Part shown: positions 33,634 to 42,754 of the stretch, piece after piece
Layout of the letters: each line of letters starts with the position of its first letter
Position numbering within the stretch: the first letter of the stretch is position 1
Source of the DNA: CALBTQ01 sp036725605
Lineage (GTDB): Bacteria; Lernaellota; Lernaellaia; Lernaellales; Lernaellaceae
Reading direction: 5' to 3'
DNA length: 64,000 nucleotides
Assembly: GCA_036725605.1 (NCBI GenBank)
Contig: DAIMDW010000001.1
Coordinates: 434,001-498,000, forward strand
The notes under the pieces: generated by a model
The model's database searches: none
What the model was told of the DNA's origin: nothing
What the model saw: only the letters and a program-made list of their open reading frames with translations
Made by a program: the position numbers and the translations under genes

Positions 33634-34206
33634 ATGAAGGTGAAAGAGATCGTCGATCTGTTGCTGGAAGTCGACCGTCTGGAAGCATACCCGCGCATGG
33701 GCTATCTGATGCGCTCGGTCGCCGCGCCCGAATCGGTGGCGGCGCATTCGTACGGCATGACGATGTGGGCGATGCTCCTGGTCGATCATTTCCCGGAGGC
33801 CGACGCGGGAAAGACGCTGCGCATGGCGTTGCTGCACGAATTGGGCGAAGTGAAGCTGGGCGACATTCCCAAGCGCGGCGAGAATTTTCTGCCGGCGGGC
33901 GCCAAGGACGAAGCGGAAAGCAAAATCGCCGCGCACCTGTTGGCGCCGCTGGACGATCTGGGCGAGCGCTACCGCGAATTGTTCGAGGAGTTCATCGCCG
34001 GCGAAACGCTGGAAGCCCGGTTGGTCAAGGCCGCCGACAAGCTGCAGATGATGGCCAAGGTTTTGCGTTACGAACGCGCGGGCAATCGCGACGTTGCGGA
34101 ATTCTGGGAATATCCGCCCAATTTCGTCGAGCAGGATCTCGCCCTGGTGCGCGCGTTGTTCGCCGAACTGCGCCGCCGGCGTCCGGCGACGGATTCGCAG
34201 ACCTAA
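33634..34206 (+). CDS. YfbR/HDDC2-like HD-domain nucleotidase with HE in place of HD
   Basis: A 190-residue protein resembling HDDC2/YfbR 5'-deoxyribonucleotidases: VAAHSYG with His38, MALLHELGEVKLGDIPK where the motif is His68-Glu69 instead of His-Asp, and a C-terminal Asp in LVKAADKLQM. Known YfbR dephosphorylates dNMPs with a divalent metal. Glu instead of Asp at the metal position could retain or weaken binding. AAGGAG lies about eight bases before the ATG. It is alone on its strand, transcribed toward the symporter gene. Confidence 0.75.
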   Translation: MKVKEIVDLLLEVDRLEAYPRMGYLMRSVAAPESVAAHSYGMTMWAMLLVDHFPEADAGKTLRMALLHELGEVKLGDIPKRGENFLPAGAKDEAESKIAAHLLAPLDDLGERYRELFEEFIAGETLEARLVKAADKLQMMAKVLRYERAGNRDVAEFWEYPPNFVEQDLALVRALFAELRRRRPATDSQT

Positions 34207-34302
34207 TTGGAAGAATTTCTTTATCTTTTCGGAAGTTTATCGATTGCCGCCTTGTCTGATTTGTGTTAAGAAAGAAGCTCTTTTCAACACTTGGAGTCCC
34301 AC

Positions 34303-35718
34303 ATGAGCGAACCTACGGCCGCCCCGCAACGCGAACTGAGATTATTCCAACGAATTTTGTACGCCACCGGTGAGATGGGTGTGACGCTTTCCCCTTCGAT
34401 CATCGTGGGCTGGCTGCTTTATTTTTACACCGGCCAAACCGACGCGGCCGGCAATAAAGTCTACCTGGTCGGCTACGGCGCGTTCGCCGCGATCAACTTC
34501 ATCGGCCGCCTAGTCGATTCGGTCGCCGATCCGTTCGTCGGCTACATGTCCGACCGGCACAACACGCGCTGGGGACGGCGCATTCCCTGGGTCTTTTTCG
34601 GCGCGCCGTTTCTGACGCTGTTCTCTATCCTTCTGTGGTATCCGCCCGCCGATCCCGGCGCCTGGCAGAATATCGCCTGGTTGATTTTCGGCTTGAGCGG
34701 CTTTTGGTTTTTCTATACGGCGGTGGTCGCGCCTTACCTTTCGTTGCTGCCGGAAATCACCATGCACAACGAAGAGCGCATCGAAACCTCAACCTATATG
34801 GGCTATTTCGACGTCGCCGGCATGCTGATCGCCACGGTGGCCATCGGCTTTTTCATCGAGAATTTTTCCAACGGCGTAAAAATCGGGCCGATCCAATTCC
34901 GCGACGGGTACAAGTTCGCCGCCTATTTGTTCGGCTTCGCCATGATGTTCTGCTTCTGGCTGTCGATCTTGAAGGTGCGTGAAAAGCCCCATTCGGCGGC
35001 CAAGGAAGTGCCGTATAAATTCTGGGAGGCCTTCGGGCACTGCCTGTCCAATCCGGGCTTTTTGCCGTACGTGATATCGGTCAGTTTCTTCCGTGTGGCG
35101 ATCGACATGCTGGTGGCGATCATCCCGTTCATGGTGACGGTGGTCATCGGCTTCGGTGAAGCGGCCGCGGGCATCCTGCAGGGCGCGATTACGTTGCTGA
35201 GCCTGCCGCTGTTCGTGCTGGTCTACAAACTGTCGGCGAAGCACGGCAAGAAGAAGATCTACCTGCTCAGCCAGCTCATGTTCGCGCTGATGCTGCCGTT
35301 GTTGGTGTCGATGAAGGCCTTCCCCGTGTTCGGTTGGTTGGGCAACTGGATCGTCGTCAACCTCGGTTATGCGGCGCTGTCGCCAAGCTATATCATTCTG
35401 GTGCACGTGAGCGTTTTGTTCCTGTTCGCGACGTTCCCCATCGCCACGATTTTCGTGTTGCCGCGCGCGTTGTTCGCCGACATCGTCGACCTGGACGCCT
35501 CGCGCACGGGCTATCGCCGCGAAGCGATGTACAACGGCATGGAAGGATTGATCACCAAGTTCGCCGCCGGTCTGGCCACGGTCATCGCGCCGATGATGCT
35601 CAAATACTTCGGCGACACGCCGGACCATCCGGGAGGCATTATTCTGATCGGCCCGGTCGCCGGCGTTCTGTTGTTCGCCGGGTGGGTCGCCTTTAAGTTT
35701 TATCCTATTGAGAAATAA
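34303..35718 (+). CDS. GPH-family (MelB-like) cation:sugar symporter
   Basis: A 471-residue membrane protein with about twelve helices. The opening LFQRILYATGEMG and the early loop NFIGRLVDSVADPFVGYMSDRHNTRWGRRIPW are hallmarks of the glycoside-pentoside-hexuronide:cation symporters, the DP and SDR residues forming the cation and sugar site. A later cytoplasmic loop has SAKHGKKKIYL. A TTGGAG site lies seven bases before the ATG at 34303. The stop shares a base with the start of the ceramidase-like gene, so they are coupled, hinting that the imported sugar conjugate is a substrate for that hydrolase. Confidence 0.87.
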   Translation: MSEPTAAPQRELRLFQRILYATGEMGVTLSPSIIVGWLLYFYTGQTDAAGNKVYLVGYGAFAAINFIGRLVDSVADPFVGYMSDRHNTRWGRRIPWVFFGAPFLTLFSILLWYPPADPGAWQNIAWLIFGLSGFWFFYTAVVAPYLSLLPEITMHNEERIETSTYMGYFDVAGMLIATVAIGFFIENFSNGVKIGPIQFRDGYKFAAYLFGFAMMFCFWLSILKVREKPHSAAKEVPYKFWEAFGHCLSNPGFLPYVISVSFFRVAIDMLVAIIPFMVTVVIGFGEAAAGILQGAITLLSLPLFVLVYKLSAKHGKKKIYLLSQLMFALMLPLLVSMKAFPVFGWLGNWIVVNLGYAALSPSYIILVHVSVLFLFATFPIATIFVLPRALFADIVDLDASRTGYRREAMYNGMEGLITKFAAGLATVIAPMMLKYFGDTPDHPGGIILIGPVAGVLLFAGWVAFKFYPIEK

Positions 35719-36914
35719 TGATGAAACACATACTCGCCGCCGCCGTCACTGTCGACATCACGCCGTTCAACGTGCCGCGTACTTACCTGGCCGGCTTCGG
35801 TCCCAACCGGCCGGCGACCGGCGTGGCCGAACCGCTGAGCGCCCGGATCCTTTACCTGGAAGACCGCAACGGTCCGCTGGTCTGGATCGCGCTCGATCTG
35901 ATCGGCCTGATGCTGCCAGATGTCGACCGTTTGCGCGCGCAGCTTGTCGGCGTCGCTCCCGAGCGCGTGCTGGTGGCTTCCACGCACACCCACGCCGGGC
36001 CGGACACGATGGGCCTGTGGGGCCCGGGCGTCGGCGAAGTGCCCATTCAATCCGGACGCGACGAAGCGTACATCGATTGGATGTTCCAGCAGATCGCCGC
36101 GGGCGTGGCGCGGGCGCAAATTCGCAAACGTCCGGCGGTCTTCGGTTTCGCCGAGGACAAGACGGACAAAGCGGAATGGGTGATCAACATTCGGCAGGCG
36201 GGATATCACGACCAGACGATGTCGGTGATGCGCGTGGACGGCGTCGACGGACGGCCGATTGCCTGCCTAACCAACTTTGCCTGCCATCCGGAAGGCTTGT
36301 GGGAAACCAACACGTTGATTTCGCCCGACTACGTGCATCACCTGAACAAACGTGTCGAAGAGGAAACCGGCGCGGTCAGCCTGTTTTTCAACGGCGCGCT
36401 GGGCGGCATGGTCACCTTGAATCTGGATGACGACGCCGAGCAATCGGCGCGGCGCTCGTTCGTCAAGCGGGCCGGCAAGGCGCTGGGCGGCATGGCGGTC
36501 GAATGCTGGCAGGCGGCGAAAACAAAAGGATACGAGGAAATCAACTTCCAATCGCAACGCCTGGCCATTCCGGTCGATAACAAGCAACTGTACTTCCTGG
36601 CCAACATCGGCATTTTCAGTCGACAGATGCATCGCCATAAATTGGAAACCTGCCTGTTTGCCGCTCGCCTCGGCGACGCCTTGTTCGCCACGTTGCCCGG
36701 CGAACCGCTGCCCGCCGTCGGCTTCGCCATCAAAAAAGCGATGGCGGCGAAATTCAACTTTCTGTTCGGCCTGGGCGGCGATGAATTAGGTTATCTGATT
36801 GATTCTCGACAGGCCGCCGACGAGGCGTACAGCTACGAGCGTTCCATGTCCGTCGGACCGGATGGCGTGGAAGAACTGATGCGGCAATTGCAACAATTAC
36901 TCACAGAACTATGA
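35718..36914 (+). CDS. Neutral ceramidase-like amidase domain protein
   Basis: A 398-residue protein of the neutral/alkaline non-lysosomal ceramidase superfamily. It begins with AAVTVDITPFN, followed by the conserved STHTHAGPDT metal-binding block near residue 90 and the NFACHPEGLWETN, ISPDYVH blocks near residues 190 and 200, which align with the zinc site of ceramidases. True neutral ceramidases are secreted and about 650 residues; this one is shorter, lacks the C-terminal domain and shows no signal peptide. A cytoplasmic amidase acting on a compound brought in by the adjacent symporter is an inference. It overlaps coaE by four bases. Confidence 0.75.
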   Translation: MMKHILAAAVTVDITPFNVPRTYLAGFGPNRPATGVAEPLSARILYLEDRNGPLVWIALDLIGLMLPDVDRLRAQLVGVAPERVLVASTHTHAGPDTMGLWGPGVGEVPIQSGRDEAYIDWMFQQIAAGVARAQIRKRPAVFGFAEDKTDKAEWVINIRQAGYHDQTMSVMRVDGVDGRPIACLTNFACHPEGLWETNTLISPDYVHHLNKRVEEETGAVSLFFNGALGGMVTLNLDDDAEQSARRSFVKRAGKALGGMAVECWQAAKTKGYEEINFQSQRLAIPVDNKQLYFLANIGIFSRQMHRHKLETCLFAARLGDALFATLPGEPLPAVGFAIKKAMAAKFNFLFGLGGDELGYLIDSRQAADEAYSYERSMSVGPDGVEELMRQLQQLLTEL

Positions 36915-37510
36915 AAATCGTCGGACTCACCGGGGGCATCGGCAGCGGCAAAAGCGTCGTGGCCGGTTTTCTATCCGTTTGCGGCGCGAAGTGCCTGGAC
37001 ACCGACCAGGTCGCCCGCGATGTGGCCGCACCGGGCTCCGAGGGCTTGCGGAAGATCGTCGACCGTTTCGGAACGGACGTGCTGCAATCATCAGGAGAAT
37101 TGAACCGCGAAGCACTGGCCAAAATCGTTTTCGCCGATCCCACCGCCCGCCGGGAATTGGAGATGATCACGCATCCGCTGATTTTTCGAGCCGTGCACCG
37201 TTGGCTGAGTGAACAGTTGACCGCCGGCGTCGCCGTCGCCGTGTTGGAAATTCCGCTGCTGTTCGAGGTCGAGGTGCCCTACACTTTTGACGCCACCATT
37301 TGCGTCATCGCCGTACGGTCCGTACGCCTCGACCGCATCCGCCGCCGCTCGGAATACGACGAAGCCACCCTCGCCGGGATTCTCGACGCGCAAATGGACC
37401 AGAACGAAAAAGCCGCGCGCGCCGACTACGTTATCGACAACAGCGGCACGTTGGTCGAAACCAAAGCGGCAGTGGAAGAGATTTTCCAGAAGATCGCGGC
37501 CGACACCTAA
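36911..37510 (+). CDS. coaE: Dephospho-CoA kinase
   Basis: A 199-residue P-loop kinase of the usual CoaE length. GLTGGIGSGKSVVAGFL at residue 5 binds ATP, and LDTDQVARDVAAPG is the CoaE substrate motif, with VLEIPLLFE further on. It phosphorylates dephospho-CoA to coenzyme A, the final step of CoA biosynthesis. The ATG overlaps the preceding gene's stop by four bases (36911-36914). It ends just short of, and overlaps by four bases, the convergent metallo-beta-lactamase gene. Confidence 0.95.
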   Translation: MKIVGLTGGIGSGKSVVAGFLSVCGAKCLDTDQVARDVAAPGSEGLRKIVDRFGTDVLQSSGELNREALAKIVFADPTARRELEMITHPLIFRAVHRWLSEQLTAGVAVAVLEIPLLFEVEVPYTFDATICVIAVRSVRLDRIRRRSEYDEATLAGILDAQMDQNEKAARADYVIDNSGTLVETKAAVEEIFQKIAADT

Positions 37511-38487
37511 GTGAAGTTGATTGCTTCGCCCACGCGCAACGAAGTCATTTCGTCGCCGAATACCGTCTTGAGAATCCCCAACGAAACGAAATCGGAATCG
37601 TGCTCGGAAACGTACAGCTTCTCGATGCCGAATTCGCGCATGCCCACCGCCAGCAGGCCGATTTCCTCGGGATTGGTCTTTTTCCACGGCGGTTGTTTGC
37701 TGAGGATTATCCGGTAGCGTAGCGGAATTTCATCGTCCAACAAAGCATGCACGCCGCCGACGTAGGCGTAGGGTTTGACGCCGGTAATCTGCGAAGCGTA
37801 CAGAATCATCCGCAGCGGTTCGGGGTGCGCGTCGCCGACGATGCAAACCAGTCCCTTGCCCGCGACGTTGATCAACAACATGCGCTCGCCGATCCGCCCG
37901 CCGATAAACAACCGGCCCGGCAGATTCGCCGACAACAACACGCCGGGCGCAATTTCCCGCGCCGCTTTGCGCCCGTGATTGCGGCCCCAGGACGTGTAGG
38001 TGGGCACATCGTCCAACGGCAGATCGAACGCGGGCTGCCGGCGCAAAAAGCCGAAGATGCCGCCCGTGTGCTCACGATGACGATGGCTGACGACGATCGC
38101 GCTCAACTCGTTGACCAACTTGCCGGGGTCCAGGCCCATCGCCTTTAAGTTATGGAACAGTGGCGATGGTGTGCGGCGCGGCCGGTTGTCGCCCAGGTCG
38201 AAGAGGATCTTCGTGTCGTCCGCTTCGATCAAATAGCTCGCGCCGGCGTCGGCGATGTATTTACCGTCGCCCGCCAGCCACTCGAAAACCGGGGTGATCG
38301 TCAGCGACGACACAGCGCCGATGGATACGTGTTCGCCGCGCTGCAGCCGCCGCCAGCGCCGTTGATCGAGCAAGCGCCCCAACTGGTAACGCACCCAGAA
38401 AAAAGACACGATCAACAAAGCCACCGTGGCGAGGCCTAAAATCACCAACGTGCCGGTGTTGATCAAGGTGTTGATCAGTTCGCGCAA
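37507..38487 (-). CDS. Membrane-anchored metallo-beta-lactamase fold protein, HxHxEH variant
   Basis: A 326-residue protein with an N-terminal membrane helix (residues 13-33) and an MBL-fold domain from about residue 55. The metal motif is SHRHREHTGG, His135-x-His137-x-Glu139-His140, so the usual HxHxDH has Glu for Asp. Other MBL elements remain: LFDLGDN, VGDAHPEP and SEHDSD. The closest recognisable subgroup is the aminobenzene-phosphate synthase-like MBL proteins, but the match is loose. The TTG start at 38487 has a perfect AAAGGAG six bases upstream. Substrate unknown; the enzyme may be metal-altered or inactive. Confidence 0.72.
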   Translation of the reverse strand: MRELINTLINTGTLVILGLATVALLIVSFFWVRYQLGRLLDQRRWRRLQRGEHVSIGAVSSLTITPVFEWLAGDGKYIADAGASYLIEADDTKILFDLGDNRPRRTPSPLFHNLKAMGLDPGKLVNELSAIVVSHRHREHTGGIFGFLRRQPAFDLPLDDVPTYTSWGRNHGRKAAREIAPGVLLSANLPGRLFIGGRIGERMLLINVAGKGLVCIVGDAHPEPLRMILYASQITGVKPYAYVGGVHALLDDEIPLRYRIILSKQPPWKKTNPEEIGLLAVGMREFGIEKLYVSEHDSDFVSLGILKTVFGDEMTSLRVGEAINFT

Positions 38488-38555
38488 ACGACGCTCCTTT
38501 CGCGTTGGATTTTAACATAACTCGTTCTTGCTTTGCCGTCATCACGGAAGTTGCT

Positions 38556-39986
38556 ATGCTAGCGCGCATGAATTCGCTGGATCCGACCGTCTTGCGCCGG
38601 CGGCTTTTCGCCCAGGCCGCCGCCCTTAACGAACAACCGTGGCATCGCGCGTTGTGTGCGACAGGAACGCGCGCGTGGCTGGTCGGCGGCGCGGTGCGCG
38701 ATCTGGCGCTGGGACTCGATCCGTTGGACATCGACCTCGCCGTCGAGGGCGACGCCCTGGCGATCGGGCGGCAACTGGCGGAAATACTATCCGGACGGTT
38801 TATCGCTTTGCACGAGCAGTTCGGCAGTTGCCGCATCGTGCTGCCCGACAAGATGCAGCTCGATCTGACCGCCCTACAGGGCGCGACGATCGAACAAGAC
38901 CTGTCCCGCCGCGATCTGACGATCAACGCCATGGCCCTGCCCCTGCCCGCAAGCGAAACGCTATTGGACCCCTTCGATGGACTGGCCGATCTGCTCAACG
39001 GCGTCGCGCGCTGTCCGGGGCCGGAGGTGATCGGCGACGATCCGGTGCGCACGTTGCGTGTTTTTCGTTTCGCCGCGGAACTCGACCTGCAGCCGACGCC
39101 CGAAACGCTCGATCAAGTGGCGGCGCAGGCCGCGCAACTCAAGCTCATGCCCGGCGAACGCGTGTGGGAGGAACTGCGACGATTGCTGGCCGGCGAAGCG
39201 GTGGCCAACTGGATCGAGGCGCTGGATCGCACCGGCGTGCTCGACGGTCTTTTTCCGGAACTGGCCACCGGCGCCGGCGTAGCGCAACCATCCTTCCATC
39301 ACCTCGACGTGCGCGGGCACAGCATACTCACCGCAATGAACATCGATCACCTCTTGGACGATGAGCTGCTCGCGCCCGCCTTGGCGCGCCCGCACGACCG
39401 TTGCTTGCTTCGCCTCGCCAGTCTGCTGCACGACCTGGGCAAGCCGCAGGCCGCCACGGAAAAAGACGAACGGTTGCGTTTCCCCGGTCATCCGCAACAT
39501 GGCGCGGCGATCGCCGATAAAATCTGCCGCCGCCTGCGACTGTCCAACGACGATCGCCGGCGGGTAACGACCCTGGTCGATACACACATGCGCCCGCATC
39601 AATTGGCCGAGTTGCTGGCGATCGGCCGGTTGTCGGCCAAGGCCGCACGGAATTTTCTCGTCGACCTGGGCGCCGATTGGCGGCACTGTCTGACGCTCGC
39701 CCGCGCCGATCTGCTGGCCACTGCCGGTCCGGCCGCGCCGCCCGACGGCGAGGAAAAGGCGATTCGTCTGGCGCAACATCTGACTGAAGCCAAGCGCAAG
39801 CGCATGCCCGCGCCCGGCAGTCCGTCGCTGGTCACCGGCGTGGACGTTCTCGCCCTGGGCGTCGAGCCGGGAACGCACGTCGGCCGTTTGCTGGAGATGG
39901 TGGAACAGGCGCGGTTCGAGAATCCCAACTTAACGCGCGATGAGGCGCTGGCGTTGATCGAAGCATCGGTGGCCGAGGAAAAATAG
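38556..39986 (+). CDS. CCA-adding enzyme/poly(A) polymerase family with HD domain
   Basis: A 476-residue protein. The class II nucleotidyltransferase head has WLVGGAVRDLALGLDPLDIDLAVEG (the GG and DxD motifs at about residues 40 and 58), the RRDLTINAMAL motif, and RFAAELDLQPTPET. From about residue 280 an HD domain follows, LASLLHDLGKPQAA and GHPQHGAA. Such proteins add CCA or poly(A) to RNA 3' ends; the HD-containing form may also remove 2',3'-cyclic phosphate, as known for E. coli CCA enzyme. CCA versus A-only specificity cannot be decided by eye. The ATG at 38556 has GGAAG; one at 38568 is possible. Confidence 0.85.
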   Translation: MLARMNSLDPTVLRRRLFAQAAALNEQPWHRALCATGTRAWLVGGAVRDLALGLDPLDIDLAVEGDALAIGRQLAEILSGRFIALHEQFGSCRIVLPDKMQLDLTALQGATIEQDLSRRDLTINAMALPLPASETLLDPFDGLADLLNGVARCPGPEVIGDDPVRTLRVFRFAAELDLQPTPETLDQVAAQAAQLKLMPGERVWEELRRLLAGEAVANWIEALDRTGVLDGLFPELATGAGVAQPSFHHLDVRGHSILTAMNIDHLLDDELLAPALARPHDRCLLRLASLLHDLGKPQAATEKDERLRFPGHPQHGAAIADKICRRLRLSNDDRRRVTTLVDTHMRPHQLAELLAIGRLSAKAARNFLVDLGADWRHCLTLARADLLATAGPAAPPDGEEKAIRLAQHLTEAKRKRMPAPGSPSLVTGVDVLALGVEPGTHVGRLLEMVEQARFENPNLTRDEALALIEASVAEEK

Positions 39987-39995
39987 CGGCGCCTC

Positions 39996-40024
39996 TCGAC
40001 GCGGCGGTCGTTTCCCAGTATAAA
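39996..40024 (+). promoter_or_regulatory. Sigma-70 promoter for rph-rdgB
   Basis: TCGACG (4/6), 17 bases, TATAAA (5/6), beginning nine bases after the stop of the CCA enzyme gene and ending 27 bases before rph. A GGAGGAG site lies between it and the ATG. Confidence 0.5.
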
Positions 40025-40051
40025 ATCTGCGACATTTTCCGGAGGAGCCGC

Positions 40052-40783
40052 ATGCGTCACGACGGTCGCAAACCGACTCAAATGCGTCTGGTCAAACTGA
40101 CCAAAAGCATCAACCGATACGCCGAAGGCAGTTGCCTGGTGGAATTCGGCAACACGCGCGTGCATTGCACCGCCAGCGTGGAAAACCAGATCCCTCGTTG
40201 GCGCGACGCGGCCGAAGGCGGTTGGGTTACCGGCGAATATGACATGCTGCCGCGCGCCAATCGCGAGCGCGGCAATCGCTCCGGCGGACGCGGCGGACGG
40301 GCGCAGGAGATCAGCCGGCTGATCGGCCGTTCGCTACGCGCGGTGACCGATCTGAAATTGATGCCCGGCCTGACCGTCTCCATCGATTGCGACGTGCTCC
40401 AGGCCGACGGCGGTACGCGCACCGCCGCGATCACCGGCGGTTTCGTCGCATTGGCCGACGCGCTGACGTGGTGCAAGGATAAAAAGATGATCAAGCGCAT
40501 CCCGCTGCTGGACACCATCGCCGCAATCAGCGTGGGCATCGTCGACGACGAAATTCTACTCGACCTGGATTACCAGGAAGACAAGCAGGCCAGCGTCGAC
40601 GCCAATTTCGTCATCACCGGCGAAGGGCGGCTGGTCGAGGTGCAGGCCACCGGCGAGGAGGCGACCTTCACCACCGAGCAACTCGGTGAACTGCTGGCCA
40701 TGGCGCAAACCGGCGTGCGCAAGTTGACCAAAATTCAGCGGCACGAACTGGGCCGTCTCCATCTGCTGGGAACGCCGTCGTGA
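40052..40783 (+). CDS. rph: Ribonuclease PH
   Basis: A 243-residue phosphorolytic exoribonuclease. Characteristic blocks are NTRVHCTASVE near residue 41, GWVTGEYDMLPRAN, RGGRAQEISRLIGRSLRAV and QADGGTRTAAITG. It trims tRNA 3' ends with phosphate, releasing nucleoside diphosphates; the Arg in RSLRA is typical of the phosphate site. GGAGGAG lies seven bases before the ATG. It overlaps rdgB by four bases. Confidence 0.97.
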   Translation: MRHDGRKPTQMRLVKLTKSINRYAEGSCLVEFGNTRVHCTASVENQIPRWRDAAEGGWVTGEYDMLPRANRERGNRSGGRGGRAQEISRLIGRSLRAVTDLKLMPGLTVSIDCDVLQADGGTRTAAITGGFVALADALTWCKDKKMIKRIPLLDTIAAISVGIVDDEILLDLDYQEDKQASVDANFVITGEGRLVEVQATGEEATFTTEQLGELLAMAQTGVRKLTKIQRHELGRLHLLGTPS

Positions 40784-41385
40784 AGATCCTGCTGGCCACC
40801 ACCAATCACGGCAAAATCGCCGAACTGCGCGCGTTGCTCGCCGATCTGAATCTGGAAATCATCGGTCTGGATCAACTGCCGCAGCGCCTCGAGGTGGAGG
40901 AAAACGGCGCAACGTTTCTCGACAACGCGCTGCTCAAGGCCCGCGCCTACGCGCGGTTGTCGGGCCTGCCGACCATCGCGGACGATTCGGGTTTGTGCGT
41001 CCAGGCTCTCGACGGACGCCCCGGCGTGCACAGTGCGCGCTACGCCGGACCCGGCGCGAACGACGCCGCCAACAACGCCAAGCTGCTAAGCGAAATGGAA
41101 ACGCAAACCGACCGGCGGGCGAAGTTCGTGTGTATTTCGGTCTGTGTGCTGCCCGATGGCGAGACCATCGAAGCGACCGGGGAATGCGCGGGTGAAATTC
41201 TGCACGAGCTGCGCGGTACGGCGGGATTCGGCTATGATCCGTTGTTTTTCCATCCGCCCAGCGGCAAGACCTTCGCCGAGTTGAGCGCCGCGGAAAAAAA
41301 TCGCATCAGCCACCGCGCGCGGTCGCTGGCGTCACTCAAAACGAAAATGGCGGCGTCTCCGGCCTTCGCTCAACGCGCCAAATAA
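40780..41385 (+). CDS. rdgB: XTP/dITP diphosphatase (Ham1/RdgB)
   Basis: A 201-residue house-cleaning pyrophosphatase. It has the N-terminal TTNHGKIAELRALL (TxNxxK motif), ADDSGLCVQALDGRPGVHSARYAG (SGLxVxALxGxPG) and GFGYDPLFF. It removes non-canonical nucleotides such as dITP and XTP. A GTG start overlaps the stop of rph. Its last 50 bases (41336-41385) also encode the C-terminus of the convergent glycosyltransferase, an unusually long tail-to-tail overlap. Confidence 0.95.
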   Translation: MKILLATTNHGKIAELRALLADLNLEIIGLDQLPQRLEVEENGATFLDNALLKARAYARLSGLPTIADDSGLCVQALDGRPGVHSARYAGPGANDAANNAKLLSEMETQTDRRAKFVCISVCVLPDGETIEATGECAGEILHELRGTAGFGYDPLFFHPPSGKTFAELSAAEKNRISHRARSLASLKTKMAASPAFAQRAK

Positions 41386-42706
41386 TCGCCGTCGGCTTTT
41401 CCGCATCATCGCCGATTCGCGCCGCCAACTCGATCGTGTAATTCGGTTCGAGGCGGAAACGTTCCATCGCCGGATCGCTATGCCGGGTATGCAAAATCAA
41501 CAACGAGCGACGAAACGGAATGCGGCCGCTGTATGGCAGCGCCTTGCAGCCCAGGTGATACGAGGTCATCGCCAATTCATCCGACAGCACCGGCAAGGTC
41601 GGCGGATACGCTCGTGCGGCTTGCGCGGCCGGCGCGTAGGGATCTTCAATTTTCGCAAATTCATGCAGCAACGAGGACGCCAGCACCACCCCGGCCAGCA
41701 TCATCGCCAACATGATTGCCTGCATCGCGCGCCGGCGCAGTCGATCGCGGCGCAGCCAATTCCAAAAGCCGAAGGCGGCGGGCAACGACAGCCACAGCAT
41801 CAACGGCGTGGAAAAGCGCAGGTCGTAGTACCAGTGAATCGAAATGCCGCTCCAGGTTGCCGCCGGCAAATACACCAGCAACCACCAATCGATGCGCCCA
41901 TAGAGAAACAGTCTGCGTTGCCGAAACAACAGCGCCGCTCCGACGATCGCGGGCACAAGGCCGACGATCAACAGGTGATTGGACAAACCGTACAAGTGCC
42001 GGAAAAATCGCACCAGCACCGCGACCGGCGACATTGCCGCCACGCTCAGTTCGAACTCGCCAAGGTAGCCGCTGCGCTGCACGATCAGCAAATGCCACGC
42101 CAGCAACAACAGCCAGGGCGCCGCGCCCAATGCGGCCAGCGCCATATCCTTCCCCTCGCCGTCTCGCCGAAAAAAGCGCACCGTCGCCCAGAAGATCAAG
42201 GGCAGAAACACCAATCCTTCCGCCCTCGTCAACGCGGCCAGACCGCCACAAAAAATCAGGAAGAACAAATCGATCGTGGCATTGGTGCGACGGAAACGCA
42301 GCAACGCATACGTTGTCGCCGCCACCCACAACGCGAAAACGCCCTCGGTCAGCGGTTGCAGCGTGTGCAAGGCAAACAACGGATCGGCCGCCGGCACCAG
42401 CGCGGCCAGCCAGGCGTAGCGCTTTTCCATTCCCATTTCCATCGCAGCCAACGGCAACAAAACGCACGCGACCGTCGCGCCCAACGTCGCCAACAGCTTG
42501 GCGGCCAGCACCGCATCCAATCCGAGAAACGATAGCGAATGGATCAATATTGGATACAGCGGCAGGCGTTGCGTGTGCACCAGCAGATCGTAACGCAGGT
42601 AGGTCGCCCCGTCGGGCGTGATGAAACCGACGGCATGCAGGCGCAGCAGGTGAAACAACAGCACCCACAACGCGGGCAACCAGAAGGGAATCGATCGTTG
42701 TTTCAT
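41336..42706 (-). CDS. Polytopic membrane protein, probable GT39/ArnT-like glycosyltransferase
   Basis: A 456-residue protein with ten or more hydrophobic helices. The first periplasmic loop carries FITPDGATYLRYDLLVHTQRLPLYP, an acidic-plus-Arg pattern like the DxxY element of GT-C enzymes that transfer sugars from polyprenyl phosphate. Later loops include LFALHTLQPLTEGVFALW and LTRAEGLVFLP. A soluble C-terminal tail of about 80 residues follows. The start at 42706 is set by the signal-anchor; the open reading frame extends far upstream but that part lies antisense to the next gene. Specificity unknown; the call is based on topology and weak motifs. Confidence 0.6.
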   Translation of the reverse strand: MKQRSIPFWLPALWVLLFHLLRLHAVGFITPDGATYLRYDLLVHTQRLPLYPILIHSLSFLGLDAVLAAKLLATLGATVACVLLPLAAMEMGMEKRYAWLAALVPAADPLFALHTLQPLTEGVFALWVAATTYALLRFRRTNATIDLFFLIFCGGLAALTRAEGLVFLPLIFWATVRFFRRDGEGKDMALAALGAAPWLLLLAWHLLIVQRSGYLGEFELSVAAMSPVAVLVRFFRHLYGLSNHLLIVGLVPAIVGAALLFRQRRLFLYGRIDWWLLVYLPAATWSGISIHWYYDLRFSTPLMLWLSLPAAFGFWNWLRRDRLRRRAMQAIMLAMMLAGVVLASSLLHEFAKIEDPYAPAAQAARAYPPTLPVLSDELAMTSYHLGCKALPYSGRIPFRRSLLILHTRHSDPAMERFRLEPNYTIELAARIGDDAEKPTAIIWRVERRPETPPFSF

Positions 42707-42754
42707 CAACTTTGCTCTACCATTTCCGCCGACATTGTGGCTATTATGATGCAC

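Noticed and set aside
34207..34302. Possible promoter before the sugar symporter
   Set aside because: AT-rich but no hexamer pair with proper spacing that I could support.
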